Shown piece by piece: positions 1-7,884 of a DNA stretch of 34,301 bases. The stretch covers positions 1 to 34,301 of the IMG/VR virus record IMGVR_UViG_3300046168_000021, one strand, 5' to 3'. Both the position numbers and the translations under genes were made by a program. Below the pieces are notes generated by a model, which had not been told where the DNA came from, did no database searches, and saw only the letters and a program-made list of their open reading frames with translations. Position 1 is the stretch's first letter. Each line of letters begins with the position of its first letter. This DNA is from a virus.

Positions 1-1
1 C

Positions 2-2590
2 CCTACGATAACATCTATTGATTATCCAGGTACAGCAACAGCAGCAGATCCTGCGGGTGGTGAAAGTGTTATTATTAATGGTACAGAGTTTATTTCAGGT
101 ATAACTTGTACTGTGGGTGGTACATCAGCAGTTACAGCTTTTAATTCTGCTAATCAAATTACAATTACAACTCCAGCTAAAGCAGCTGGTCAATATACTG
201 TAGCTGTAACAAACACAAATGGGGGTACTGCTTCACAAGCAAACTTTATACAATATAGCGGCGTACCCGTGTGGTCAACAGCTTCAGGTAGTTTAGGTAG
301 TGTTCAAGAAGGAGCTTCTGCTTCTTTTCAAGTAACAGCAACAGAAGGCAGTGACACTATAGAATATGCAGTAACTACAGGTAGTTTACCAACAGGTTTA
401 TCACTTAATACAAATACAGGGGCTATAACAGGTACAGCACCTTCTGTGTCAGCAGATACAACAACAACATTTAGTATCACCGCTACAGATGATGAAAATC
501 AAACTAGTTCTGAAAGATCTTTTAGCATAACTGTAACTAATGATAATCCTAGTAATTATTTTGATACTATTTTATACAATGGTAATGGAAGTTCTCAATC
601 TATAACAGGTTTAAATTTTTCTCCGGATTTTGTATGGATAAAAGCAAGACAAGCAACCGCTGGACATCAAATTTTTGATACAATTAGAGGGGTTCACAAA
701 TCTTTAGGCTCAAATGGTAGTGATCAACAATATAACAACTCACCTTATTGTTTAACTTCTTTTGATTCTAATGGTTTTGCTGTTACTGATCAAACCAATG
801 GAGGTTACGGTGTTAATGGAGCACCAGGACAAACATATACGGGCTCAAATGCAAATTATGTAGCTTGGTGTTGGAAAGCTGGAGGAACTAAAGTAGCAAA
901 TACACAAGGATTAATAAATACTAATGTTAGTGCTAATACTACTTTAGGATTTAGTATTGTTGAGTATAATGGAGCTACTAATGCAACTAATGATCAAAGT
1001 AATAACAGTGGTAACTATTGGTCTGTAGGCCATGGATTAGGAGCAACCCCAGATCTTGTTATAGTAAAAAAATTAAATGATGTTGGAAGTTGGTATGTAG
1101 GTGGAGCTGCACTTAGTTCTTCAGGTACAAATGGTAACCATTTAGTATTAAATGCCAGTTCTTCAATGGCAACACAATCTAATATATTATGGGGAGGTTC
1201 TCAAACTTTTAACAACAACACTTTTGGACTTGGTGGATGGGATGTAGTAAATAGAAATGGAGATTCTTATATTGCTTATTGTTTTACATCAAAAACAGGT
1301 TTTAGTAAAGTAGGTACTTATACAGGAAATACATCAAACCCGCCAATAGTATCTACAGGATTTGAACCTGCATTTTTAATGATAAAATCCGTAAATTTAA
1401 GTGATAGTTGGTTTATGGTTGACAACAAAAGAGAAACTACAAATCCTAGAGGTGATAGATTATTTGCCAACAGTGGAGCAGCTGAAGCTAGCGAGCCAGG
1501 TGCTCAAGTTAATTTTTTATCTAATGGTTTTCAACTAACAGGTTCTGGTGCAGGTGCAGGTCAAACAAATAATAATGGAACTACTTATTTATATTTAGCT
1601 TTTGCAGCAGACGGCTCTACAACAACACCTAGTTTAGCTAATAGTTTTGCCGCTGAACTTTACACAGGCAATGGTGGAACTAAAACAGTAACAACTGGAT
1701 TTAAAACAGATTTAGTGTGGTTAAAAAGTAGAACTGCAGCATATCCTCCGTATATGGCAGATAGCGTAAGAGGTACTTTAAAAGTTTTAAGATCTAGCGA
1801 ACAAGATGCACAAAGTACAGGTACTGGTGTAAGTTCTTTTGGTTCTACTTCTTTTGATGTAACAGGAGGTGGTGAAAATCAATCGGGAGGAAGTTATGTA
1901 TCATGGAACTGGAAAGCAGGAGGAACACCTTCTATTAATACAGATGGAACACTGACTGGTGTGGTTTCAGCTAATCAAGCTGCTGGATTTAGTGTTGTAC
2001 AATGGATTGGCAACGGTACTGTTGGTGCAACGGTAGGTCATGGACTTAATGCTGCTCCTGAATTATTTATTACTAAAAACATAGAGGCTACTAATTTAAA
2101 TTGGGCAACATATAGTGTAACAACTGGAAACAGCGCAAGACTTACATTAAATGAAAGTGCTGCTGTTAATACTGGAAGAGTTGAATGGAATAGCACAACT
2201 CCAACTTCATCAGTTGTAACTTTTAGTGATCATCCATGTGTTAATTCAACTGGTGTTAATTATATAGGATATGCATTTACATCAATACCAAATTACCAAA
2301 AATGTGGTTCGTATGTTGGAAATGGGACTTTGGGTCATAGTATACCAGTGGGCTTTGCGCCTGATTTTGTTATGCTTAAAATGACTACTGCAACAGGAGA
2401 TTGGTATATGTTTGATAGTAAAAGGAAAACAGGTGTATACTCTGATCAACTTGAAGCAAATGATAATGCGACGGAAGCAACAGGTACTTATGTTGAGTTA
2501 ACTTCTACCGGATTTAATCTAAATACTACTTTATCTAGTATAAATAACAATGGCGAAACATTTATATACTTAGCAATAAAAGAAAATTAA
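2..2590 (+). CDS. Tail appendage / receptor-binding protein, 5' truncated by window edge
   Basis: The frame is open from base 2, so the gene begins left of the window. The GTG at 113 is only an internal valine codon and not a real start. The visible part has a TIG/IPT-like beta domain (about 2-255, ending near ANFIQY), then a putative Ig/cadherin-like domain (about 265-535, with GLSLNTNTGAITGTAP, typical of He_PIG-like folds). After these come two copies of a W/G-rich domain (about 555-1630 and 1640-2590). Each copy carries the landmarks LYxGNG, VWxKxR, D(S/T)xRG, WxWKAGG, GFSxV, (V/G)GHGL and a closing YxYLA(F/I). I recall this domain (possibly DUF7483 in Pfam) from marine phage tail proteins. 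It is followed 6 bp later by another tail-fibre-like gene. A role in host surface recognition is inferred from domain type and position; no enzymatic motif is seen. Confidence 0.75.
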   Translation, partial: PTITSIDYPGTATAADPAGGESVIINGTEFISGITCTVGGTSAVTAFNSANQITITTPAKAAGQYTVAVTNTNGGTASQANFIQYSGVPVWSTASGSLGSVQEGASASFQVTATEGSDTIEYAVTTGSLPTGLSLNTNTGAITGTAPSVSADTTTTFSITATDDENQTSSERSFSITVTNDNPSNYFDTILYNGNGSSQSITGLNFSPDFVWIKARQATAGHQIFDTIRGVHKSLGSNGSDQQYNNSPYCLTSFDSNGFAVTDQTNGGYGVNGAPGQTYTGSNANYVAWCWKAGGTKVANTQGLINTNVSANTTLGFSIVEYNGATNATNDQSNNSGNYWSVGHGLGATPDLVIVKKLNDVGSWYVGGAALSSSGTNGNHLVLNASSSMATQSNILWGGSQTFNNNTFGLGGWDVVNRNGDSYIAYCFTSKTGFSKVGTYTGNTSNPPIVSTGFEPAFLMIKSVNLSDSWFMVDNKRETTNPRGDRLFANSGAAEASEPGAQVNFLSNGFQLTGSGAGAGQTNNNGTTYLYLAFAADGSTTTPSLANSFAAELYTGNGGTKTVTTGFKTDLVWLKSRTAAYPPYMADSVRGTLKVLRSSEQDAQSTGTGVSSFGSTSFDVTGGGENQSGGSYVSWNWKAGGTPSINTDGTLTGVVSANQAAGFSVVQWIGNGTVGATVGHGLNAAPELFITKNIEATNLNWATYSVTTGNSARLTLNESAAVNTGRVEWNSTTPTSSVVTFSDHPCVNSTGVNYIGYAFTSIPNYQKCGSYVGNGTLGHSIPVGFAPDFVMLKMTTATGDWYMFDSKRKTGVYSDQLEANDNATEATGTYVELTSTGFNLNTTLSSINNNGETFIYLAIKEN
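1901..1998 (+). repeat. Flank repeats, uninterrupted copy
   Basis: TCATGGAACTGGAAAGCAG (1901-1919) and GCTGGATTTAGTGTTGT (1982-1998) lie 62 bp apart in the second tail-domain copy of the first gene. The same two strings occur at 4781-4799 and 5504-5520 in the LamG gene, 704 bp apart, flanking the inserted LamG domain. Confidence 0.7.
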
Positions 2591-2596
2591 TAAAAA

Positions 2597-3040
2597 ATGG
2601 CTTTAACAAAAGTAACAAGTAACGTATTAAATGACGACGCAGTCACAACATCAAAAATAGTTAATGCTAATGTAACTTCTAGTAAATTAGCCGCGGCTAG
2701 TGTTACTAGTACTAAAGTAGGTACTGAATTTACAACAGCTACTGCTTTAACACCAGCAGCTACAATTGATGTAAGCTATACAGCAGCTCAGGTATTTACA
2801 TTAACACCTAATGCTAATACTACACTTAATATAACTAATCCTGTGATCGGTGTAACTAAAGCTATAGTTGTAACCGGTGCAGGTGGTTCATATACATTAG
2901 GTTTTACAGTAGGCGGATCAGCAGGTACATTTAATAAAATATCTGGTGACTATAGTGATACTGCAGCTGCTAAAAATTTTATACAAATCACATGTGTAGG
3001 TGCCACTGAGTTTTGGTATACTATATCTCAAATAGCTTAA
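2597..3040 (+). CDS. Small tail fibre-like protein
   Basis: A 147-residue protein whose first 40 residues (MALTKVTSNVLNDDAVTTSK, then two 'xVTSxK' echoes) match the N-terminal pattern common in phage tail fibre proteins, where short V-T-S-x-K-(L/I/V) units form a fibrous stalk. The rest is Thr/Ala/Gly-rich and looks like a beta structure. It lies 6 bp after the first appendage gene and 3 bp before the LamG gene, so the three are probably co-transcribed. The start is preceded by TTAATAAAAA with no Shine-Dalgarno box. The function is inferred from the N-terminal pattern and neighbours. Confidence 0.6.
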   Translation: MALTKVTSNVLNDDAVTTSKIVNANVTSSKLAAASVTSTKVGTEFTTATALTPAATIDVSYTAAQVFTLTPNANTTLNITNPVIGVTKAIVVTGAGGSYTLGFTVGGSAGTFNKISGDYSDTAAAKNFIQITCVGATEFWYTISQIA

Positions 3041-3043
3041 AGT

Positions 3044-5977
3044 ATGTTTGGACAAAGTCTGTTATCAGCTTTTGGAATTGCGTGTACAACGGACACAGAT
3101 CAGTTATTTGCAACTAATCAATCAGTTACATCTATAGCTACATATCAGTTAAACGCATCACCAGTTACTTCTATACCAGGTAATAACTATCCTGGTACAG
3201 CAAGCAATATAACATTCGCAGCTGGTAAATTTGGTAATGCTGCTGTTTTTAATGGTAGTAATAGCAAAATTATAGCAAATGGCAAGCCATTAAATAATAA
3301 CACCTCTATAACTATATCTTTTTGGGCAAGAAACATTAGTTCTTCTGATTGGAAAACGCTATTAGGAGAAGGTGGAGATAGTGGAAATACACCTGGATAT
3401 AAAATTTATACTAGTCCTCCGTCAGTTGCAAATAGTAATTATCTTTGGATGGCAAGAGCTGATAATTCTGGTTATGTATTTGATACTTATGATGGTTCAG
3501 CAGCTAACAAAGGTGGTGTTGATATGGGTGTTGCAGGAAGTACATGGGTGCATTGTGTTTTTACAGTTTCTCCAACTCAACTTATTGTTTATAAAAATGG
3601 AGTTAATGTAAAATCTTTAAGTATATCTAATACATCATCTGTAGCTGGTTATTATGATTTTCAATTCATGTATGATACTAAATATAATAGATACTTACAA
3701 GGAGAATTAGACCAAGTAAGATTATTTGATACTACTTTATCTCAAGCCGCTGTAACAGCTTTATATAACGAAACAACTACAACAGCTACAAGCGCTAGTG
3801 TAGATTATCAACTTGCTAACCCTAATAGTGTTGCATATTATAAAATGTCAGATGCTACAGATCAGTTAGGTAATTACAATGGTACAGCTACTAATGTAAA
3901 CTTTAATACCGAAGGTAAGTTTGGATTTGCTGGATCATTTAATGGTAGCAGTAGTTATATTCAAATACCTAATAATTCTTTTAACTATTCAACAATGGCA
4001 TTTAGCGCATGGGTAAATCCAAGTGCTAATGACACTTATAATTATATATTTCAAAACGGAATGTATGACAATAGAATAGGTGGTTCAATAGGATGGTATG
4101 TACGAAGAGAAGCAGGAGGTTCACTTTTAGCTAGAGGTTTTTCAGCTAATTCTCTTTCTACTGCTGAGTTTGATGTAACATCATCAGGAGGGAATATTAT
4201 TCCACTTAATACCTGGACTCATGTTGTGTGTGTTTTAACACCAACAAGTTTTAATATATATATAAATGGAAGTTCAACAGCAGTTGCATCAGCTACTTTT
4301 TCAAACGCTATAACATATTCGGCAAGCCAACCTGCAGCTGTATATATTGGAGCTACTTATTATTATTATAATGCTAGTATTTATGAATCTTGGTGGGAGG
4401 GTAAAATAGATCAAGTAAGAATATATGATGCAGCACTATCAGCATCAGATATATCTACACTTTACAAAGAAGTTGAATGTGAGCCAGCAGCTATAAATGC
4501 TTTAGATCACTTTAATACTGTTTTATATACAGGTAATAATACTACAAATGTAATAAATACAGTAGGTTTTGAGCCTGGGTTATTATGGGTAAAAACTAGA
4601 GATGATAACAAAAATCATGTTTTAGTAGATACTGTAAGAGGGATTAGCAGCGTATTAGAGGCTGATACACCAGCTGCTGCTGTTACAGGGTATACAGATG
4701 TTACAAGTTTTGATCCAAACGGGTTTACTTTAGCAGCAACTAGTGCTGTTTATATGAATCCGGCTGGTATAGATATGGTTTCATGGAACTGGAAAGCAGC
4801 TTTAGCTAATTTATCAACTAACTTTAACGGTAGTAGCAGTTATATTGAGTTAGCTTTTGCTTCTCTTAATGTAAACAATAATTTTACTTGGTCTTTTTGG
4901 ATTAAATTTAATAGTTTTACACTTTACGATACGCCTATAGGTTTTTTTATGAATGGTTATACTAATTTTATAGACTTAGTTGATGTAAATGGTCAATTGT
5001 CTTTTTATGATGGACAAAGTAGGTTAAATACTCCTGGTAGCACTTTTGCAACAGGATCATGGTATCATGTAGCTGTTACTAAAAGTTCTACTAACGGTAG
5101 AAAGTTTTATGTAAACGGTTCGGAAGTAGCAAGCAATTCATCTAATTCAAATTCAGGATCTTCATCTGGTGGTAGAAACCTATTAGGAGCTTATTCATCA
5201 TCAGGTAATCCAACTACTGCACTTTTAAATGTAGATGGTGATATGGCACAGGTTAGAATATTTCACAGCGCATTAACAGCAAGTCAAATTTCTGATCTAT
5301 ACGCAGAACCAGCTGCAAGTAATAATACATTAAATTATCCTGCGGGTGCAGGCTGTATCGCAGCTTATCCATTACAAACAAATGCAGTAGATTTAAGTGG
5401 TAATTACAGTGGTGCATCTAGTAATGTAACATTTGGTCAGCCAGGTTATTTAACTCAGAATACTTATGGTACAATACCAAGTACGGTAGCAGCAAATCAA
5501 GAAGCTGGATTTAGTGTTGTGAAAACGGGCACAAGCAATTCAAATGAAACTGTAGGACACGGACTTGGTTTAGTTCCTAAACTCATAATTTCAAAACCTC
5601 TTGATGTTAGCGCTGATTGGACTGTTTGGACAGAAGGATTTACTAACCTTCAAGGTATATCACTAAATAACAATGCTGCAAAATATACAAATGGAAGTTT
5701 TGAGACAGTTACTTCGGTTTCAACTACTACAATAGGATTAGGGAGACAAATGTTAAGTAGTATTCATTTTGGTGGGGCGAGTGGTGAAATAATCCATTAT
5801 ATTTTTGCAGACATCGCAGGTTATAGCAAAATAGGTTCTTATACTTGCCAACTAGCTGGTGTTACTATTTATACTGGATTTCAACCACGATTCATAATGG
5901 TTAAATCAACCAGTAATGTAGAAAATTGGGCTATACTTGATGCAGTAAGAGGTAGCGGAAAATGTTTAAAACCCTAA
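3044..5977 (+). CDS. LamG-domain tail appendage protein (zero-frame product; continues to 6116 in +1 frame)
   Basis: The zero frame gives 977 residues starting MFGQSLLSAFGIACTTDTDQ. Two LamG/concanavalin-like domains come first (about residues 50-245 and 258-475), with F(N)GSxSxI, a SFW or SAWV strand, W(V/T)HVV-type strands and (D/Q)VRxxDxxLS near their ends. From about residue 490 the domain repeated twice in the first gene of the window begins (FNTVLYTGNN, LLWVKTRDD, DTVRG, SWNWKA). It is interrupted by a third LamG domain (about 600-775) and then resumes (NQEAGFSVVK, GHGLG). The zero frame stops at TAA 5975-5977 inside the last strand region; the missing 46 residues are present in the +1 frame. 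LamG folds usually bind sugars or protein ligands, so this is probably an adhesin. Confidence 0.75.
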   Translation: MFGQSLLSAFGIACTTDTDQLFATNQSVTSIATYQLNASPVTSIPGNNYPGTASNITFAAGKFGNAAVFNGSNSKIIANGKPLNNNTSITISFWARNISSSDWKTLLGEGGDSGNTPGYKIYTSPPSVANSNYLWMARADNSGYVFDTYDGSAANKGGVDMGVAGSTWVHCVFTVSPTQLIVYKNGVNVKSLSISNTSSVAGYYDFQFMYDTKYNRYLQGELDQVRLFDTTLSQAAVTALYNETTTTATSASVDYQLANPNSVAYYKMSDATDQLGNYNGTATNVNFNTEGKFGFAGSFNGSSSYIQIPNNSFNYSTMAFSAWVNPSANDTYNYIFQNGMYDNRIGGSIGWYVRREAGGSLLARGFSANSLSTAEFDVTSSGGNIIPLNTWTHVVCVLTPTSFNIYINGSSTAVASATFSNAITYSASQPAAVYIGATYYYYNASIYESWWEGKIDQVRIYDAALSASDISTLYKEVECEPAAINALDHFNTVLYTGNNTTNVINTVGFEPGLLWVKTRDDNKNHVLVDTVRGISSVLEADTPAAAVTGYTDVTSFDPNGFTLAATSAVYMNPAGIDMVSWNWKAALANLSTNFNGSSSYIELAFASLNVNNNFTWSFWIKFNSFTLYDTPIGFFMNGYTNFIDLVDVNGQLSFYDGQSRLNTPGSTFATGSWYHVAVTKSSTNGRKFYVNGSEVASNSSNSNSGSSSGGRNLLGAYSSSGNPTTALLNVDGDMAQVRIFHSALTASQISDLYAEPAASNNTLNYPAGAGCIAAYPLQTNAVDLSGNYSGASSNVTFGQPGYLTQNTYGTIPSTVAANQEAGFSVVKTGTSNSNETVGHGLGLVPKLIISKPLDVSADWTVWTEGFTNLQGISLNNNAAKYTNGSFETVTSVSTTTIGLGRQMLSSIHFGGASGEIIHYIFADIAGYSKIGSYTCQLAGVTIYTGFQPRFIMVKSTSNVENWAILDAVRGSGKCLKP
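4781..5520 (+). repeat. Flank repeats bracketing an inserted LamG domain
   Basis: The two strings listed for 1901-1998 recur here at 4781-4799 and 5504-5520, but with 704 bp between them. The difference of 642 bp equals 214 codons and keeps the frame. The inserted stretch encodes a complete LamG-like domain plus linkers (about 4800-5455). Confidence 0.7.
5969..5977 (+). other. Candidate +1 frameshift site AAA-CCC-TAA
   Basis: In the zero frame the codons are AAA CCC TAA. A peptidyl-tRNA on CCC can re-pair with CCT after moving one base forward, and the next codon is then AAT. The Listeria phage PSA is a known precedent for +1 shifting at a proline codon next to a stop. No convincing pseudoknot or upstream Shine-Dalgarno stimulator is visible, so a simple indel is a strong alternative. 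Confidence 0.4.
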
Positions 5978-6116
5978 TTTAGCTAACGCAGAAAGTGATA
6001 GTACATTAAATACATTTACAACAACAGCTACAGGCTTTTCATTTCCACATCAAAATACTGCTGATGCAATGTTAAATGAAAATGGTTATGAATATATATT
6101 TTTAGCAATAGCATAA
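5976..6116 (+). CDS. +1-frame C-terminal continuation of the LamG tail protein
   Basis: Reading +1 from the CCC codon at 5972-5974 gives PNLANAESDSTLNTF and so on to ...YEYIFLAIA, stopping at TAA 6114-6116. This supplies what the domain lacks: the paralogous copies in the first gene run R-x(n)-D-x-L-E/F-A-N-x-x-A-x-E-A then T/S-x-GF then NNNG-x-x-(F/Y)-(I/L)-YLA. The corrected protein would be about 1023 residues. The shift could be programmed or come from one extra A in the AAAA run at 5968-5971. I cannot tell from the sequence which is true. Confidence 0.7.
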   Translation, partial: NLANAESDSTLNTFTTTATGFSFPHQNTADAMLNENGYEYIFLAIA

Positions 6117-6126
6117 ATTAAATAAA

Positions 6127-6552
6127 ATGAGTGAAAAAAAGAAACCTTTTAAAGATACAGGTGTCGGACGGTTTTTAATCGAAAAGGCACCAAGTATTCT
6201 AGGAATGGTCGGCGACGCAATATTGCCGGGAAATGTAATATCAGAACTAATTAGTGGTAACTCTCAGCTTTCAGAAAGCGATAAACAAGTTGCACTAGAA
6301 AAGTTAAGAATAGAAAGAGCCGAAATTGATGGCACAACCAAAAGATGGGTAGCAGATGCTCGAAGCGGAAACTGGCTTGCGTCCAACGTCCGACCATTGG
6401 TTCTTGTATTTTTAACAATATCATATGTTATAGGGTGGTACGCCGGCTATTCACTGGAATCAGTCACTTCATTATTAACAATAGTCATCGGAGGCTATTT
6501 TGGATCTCGCGGCGTCGAGAAGGTATTTGGAAATAATAAACATAAACAATGA
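6127..6552 (+). CDS. Holin-like protein (3TM / gene-transfer-agent holin type)
   Basis: A 141-residue protein. The N-terminal half is soluble (FLIEKAPSILGMVGDAILPG, then a charged helix), followed by RWVADARSGNWLASNVRPLV leading into a hydrophobic segment VLVFLTISYVIGWYAG, and a second one LLTIVIGGYFG ending SRGVEKVFG. The motif order (W-x-A-D-x-x-S-x-x-W-L-x-x-N-x-R-P, then YFGSRGxEK) is what I know from the GTA_holin_3TM family. It probably forms the membrane lesion that lets the neighbouring peptidase reach the cell wall. Its coding sequence is visibly richer in G and C than its neighbours (27/60 by hand count at 6361-6420), suggesting a different origin. The stop overlaps the start of the next gene (ATGA). 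Confidence 0.7.
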   Translation: MSEKKKPFKDTGVGRFLIEKAPSILGMVGDAILPGNVISELISGNSQLSESDKQVALEKLRIERAEIDGTTKRWVADARSGNWLASNVRPLVLVFLTISYVIGWYAGYSLESVTSLLTIVIGGYFGSRGVEKVFGNNKHKQ

Positions 6553-6701
6553 TAGAACAAGATTTAAAAATCTTTGGAATTAACGTAGGAGCAATGATAT
6601 TTTCAGTAATACCTGAAATAAACACAGTACTACAGACGGTAGTTTTATTGTTATCAATAGGATACACAATATTAATGATAATAAAAAAAGCAAAAGAATA
6701 A
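6549..6701 (+). CDS. 50-residue membrane protein in the lysis cassette
   Basis: A short gene beginning at the ATG of an ATGA overlap with the holin-like gene and ending 4 bp before the peptidase start. It encodes MIEQDLKIFGINVGAMIFSV, then a short loop (IPEINTVL), a hydrophobic stretch QTVVLLLSIGYTILMII and a basic tail KKAKE. One or two membrane segments with a positive C-terminus fit a small holin, antiholin or lysis accessory protein. The tight coupling on both sides supports it being real despite its length. The exact role is not determinable. Confidence 0.65.
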   Translation: MIEQDLKIFGINVGAMIFSVIPEINTVLQTVVLLLSIGYTILMIIKKAKE

Positions 6702-6705
6702 TACA

Positions 6706-7050
6706 ATGAAATATTTTAATGAATCTGAATTTAATAACTTTGACAAAATGGACCCTAAGCTTCTTGAGATGCTAGATAATCTTAGAGAAACATATGGATA
6801 TCCAATTACATTAACGTCAACATATAGATCACCTCAGCATCCAATAGAGGCGCGTAAGTCTAGTCCAGGTGAGCACACTTATGGTGCCGCTGTAGATATA
6901 GCTTGTGTAGGAGGTGAAGCTACTTATAAATTAGTAAAAGCAGCTATTGAAGTAGGTTTTACTAGAATAGGTATAAGTAGAAAAAACAATTTTGTTCATG
7001 TAGGTATAGGCTATGACGGTGCTCCACCTATGACAATATGGACATACTAA
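6706..7050 (+). CDS. M15-type peptidase, endolysin candidate
   Basis: A 114-residue protein with the peptidase M15A zinc-site pattern: STYRSPQHP, then H57-T-Y-G-A-A-V-D64, then H98 in NNFVHVGIG. H57, D64 and H98 would bind zinc. The length suits the compact M15 (PF08291-like) family, which cleaves peptide crosslinks in peptidoglycan; the canonical HVD is HVG here. No signal peptide is seen, so release would depend on the holin genes directly upstream. Some related proteins are virion structural parts, so a non-lytic role is possible. Confidence 0.75.
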   Translation: MKYFNESEFNNFDKMDPKLLEMLDNLRETYGYPITLTSTYRSPQHPIEARKSSPGEHTYGAAVDIACVGGEATYKLVKAAIEVGFTRIGISRKNNFVHVGIGYDGAPPMTIWTY

Positions 7051-7060
7051 ATTAAATTAA

Positions 7061-7282
7061 ATGGCAAAATTAATACGTAAGATCAGTATAGGTACTGACT
7101 ACAAAAACGAAGCAATGCATTACTCTGTAGGCCAAGAAGTTTATGGAGGACATACTATTTCAGATATATTAGAAGAAGATGGTTCTTATAAAATATTTAT
7201 AACTAAAAACAAAGAGGTATTACCTTGGAAACATTTTAATTCTAACATGGCTGTATCTGTTGAATATAACTTAGATTATTAA
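7061..7282 (+). CDS. Conserved small hypothetical protein
   Basis: 73 residues, with MAKLIRKISIGTDYKNEAMH near the N-terminus and KNKEVLPWKHFNSNMAVSVE near the C-terminus. The strand-rich, compact look and the motif I(S)IGxDY(K)xxAMHYxVGQEVxGG resemble a small hypothetical I associate with marine phages, between lysis and terminase genes. No catalytic motif is visible. It is coupled to the next gene by a TAATG overlap at 7280-7284. Confidence 0.6.
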   Translation: MAKLIRKISIGTDYKNEAMHYSVGQEVYGGHTISDILEEDGSYKIFITKNKEVLPWKHFNSNMAVSVEYNLDY

Positions 7283-7884
7283 TGCAAGCACTTTTTGATT
7301 ATATTATATCTACTGAAAATCGTTACAATAACGTAGTTAATGTTGATGACAAAAAATTAGTTGTTAATACAGAGATTACAGAGAGAGATTACATGTTCGT
7401 TAACAGAATAGGTAAAGTTATTAGTGTTCCAGCTGGTATAAAAACAGAAGTAAGTGTTGGAGATGAAATAATAGTTCATCATAATGTTTTTAGAAGATGG
7501 TTAAACCAACAACAAGAAGAGCGTAACTCAGCTAGTTATCTTGATGAAGATAAATATACTGTTGCGGCGGATCAAGTTTTTGCTTATAAAAAAGATAAAA
7601 AATGGATTGCACTTCCTGGATATTGCTTTGTTGCGCCTATAAAAATGAAAGACAAATGGGCTCTTGATACAGATGAAAATTTAAAAGGGGAACTAGTATA
7701 TACTAATAGCCAATTAAGTTCATTAGGAGCGTCTATAGGAGACGTGGTGGGGTTTACACCTAACTCTGAGTATGAGTTTAATATTGATGGTCAAAAACTT
7801 TATAGAATTTTATCAAATCATATAACTATTAATTATGGACCGAAGAAAAAGAATAATACAAGCAGCGGAAAAAGCATTAGTTGA
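7282..7884 (+). CDS. Tandem GroES-like (co-chaperonin-like) protein
   Basis: 200 residues with two GroES-like halves. Half one (about 1-102) has GKV (44-46), then VGDEIIV (59-65), and ends in YTVAADQVFAY. Half two (about 108-186) has LPGYCFVAPI (matching the GroES N-terminal PLxDRVxV strand), KGELVY (135-140), IGDVVGF (152-158) and LYRILSNHITI (173-183). GroES itself has RGEVLAVG, VGDIVIF and EVLIMSESDILAI in this order. The GroES mobile-loop IVL motif is not obvious. A phage co-chaperonin for capsid folding, like T4 gp31, is an attractive guess because capsid genes follow. The tail beyond 186 is a Lys/Ser-rich extension that overlaps the next gene by 50 bp. Divergence is high, so the assignment is moderate. 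Confidence 0.5.
   Translation: MQALFDYIISTENRYNNVVNVDDKKLVVNTEITERDYMFVNRIGKVISVPAGIKTEVSVGDEIIVHHNVFRRWLNQQQEERNSASYLDEDKYTVAADQVFAYKKDKKWIALPGYCFVAPIKMKDKWALDTDENLKGELVYTNSQLSSLGASIGDVVGFTPNSEYEFNIDGQKLYRILSNHITINYGPKKKNNTSSGKSIS

Noticed and set aside
113-115. GTG as start of the first gene
   Set aside because: The frame is open upstream to base 2 and the TIG-like domain continues through this codon, so it is internal.
3372-3611. 79-codon plus-strand frame inside the LamG gene
   Set aside because: Its low-complexity Ile/Leu/Val-rich translation and full nesting within a supported gene mark it as a shadow frame.
5978-6126. Possible non-coding gap between the LamG and holin genes
   Set aside because: Almost all of it (to 6116) is the +1-frame continuation of the LamG protein.
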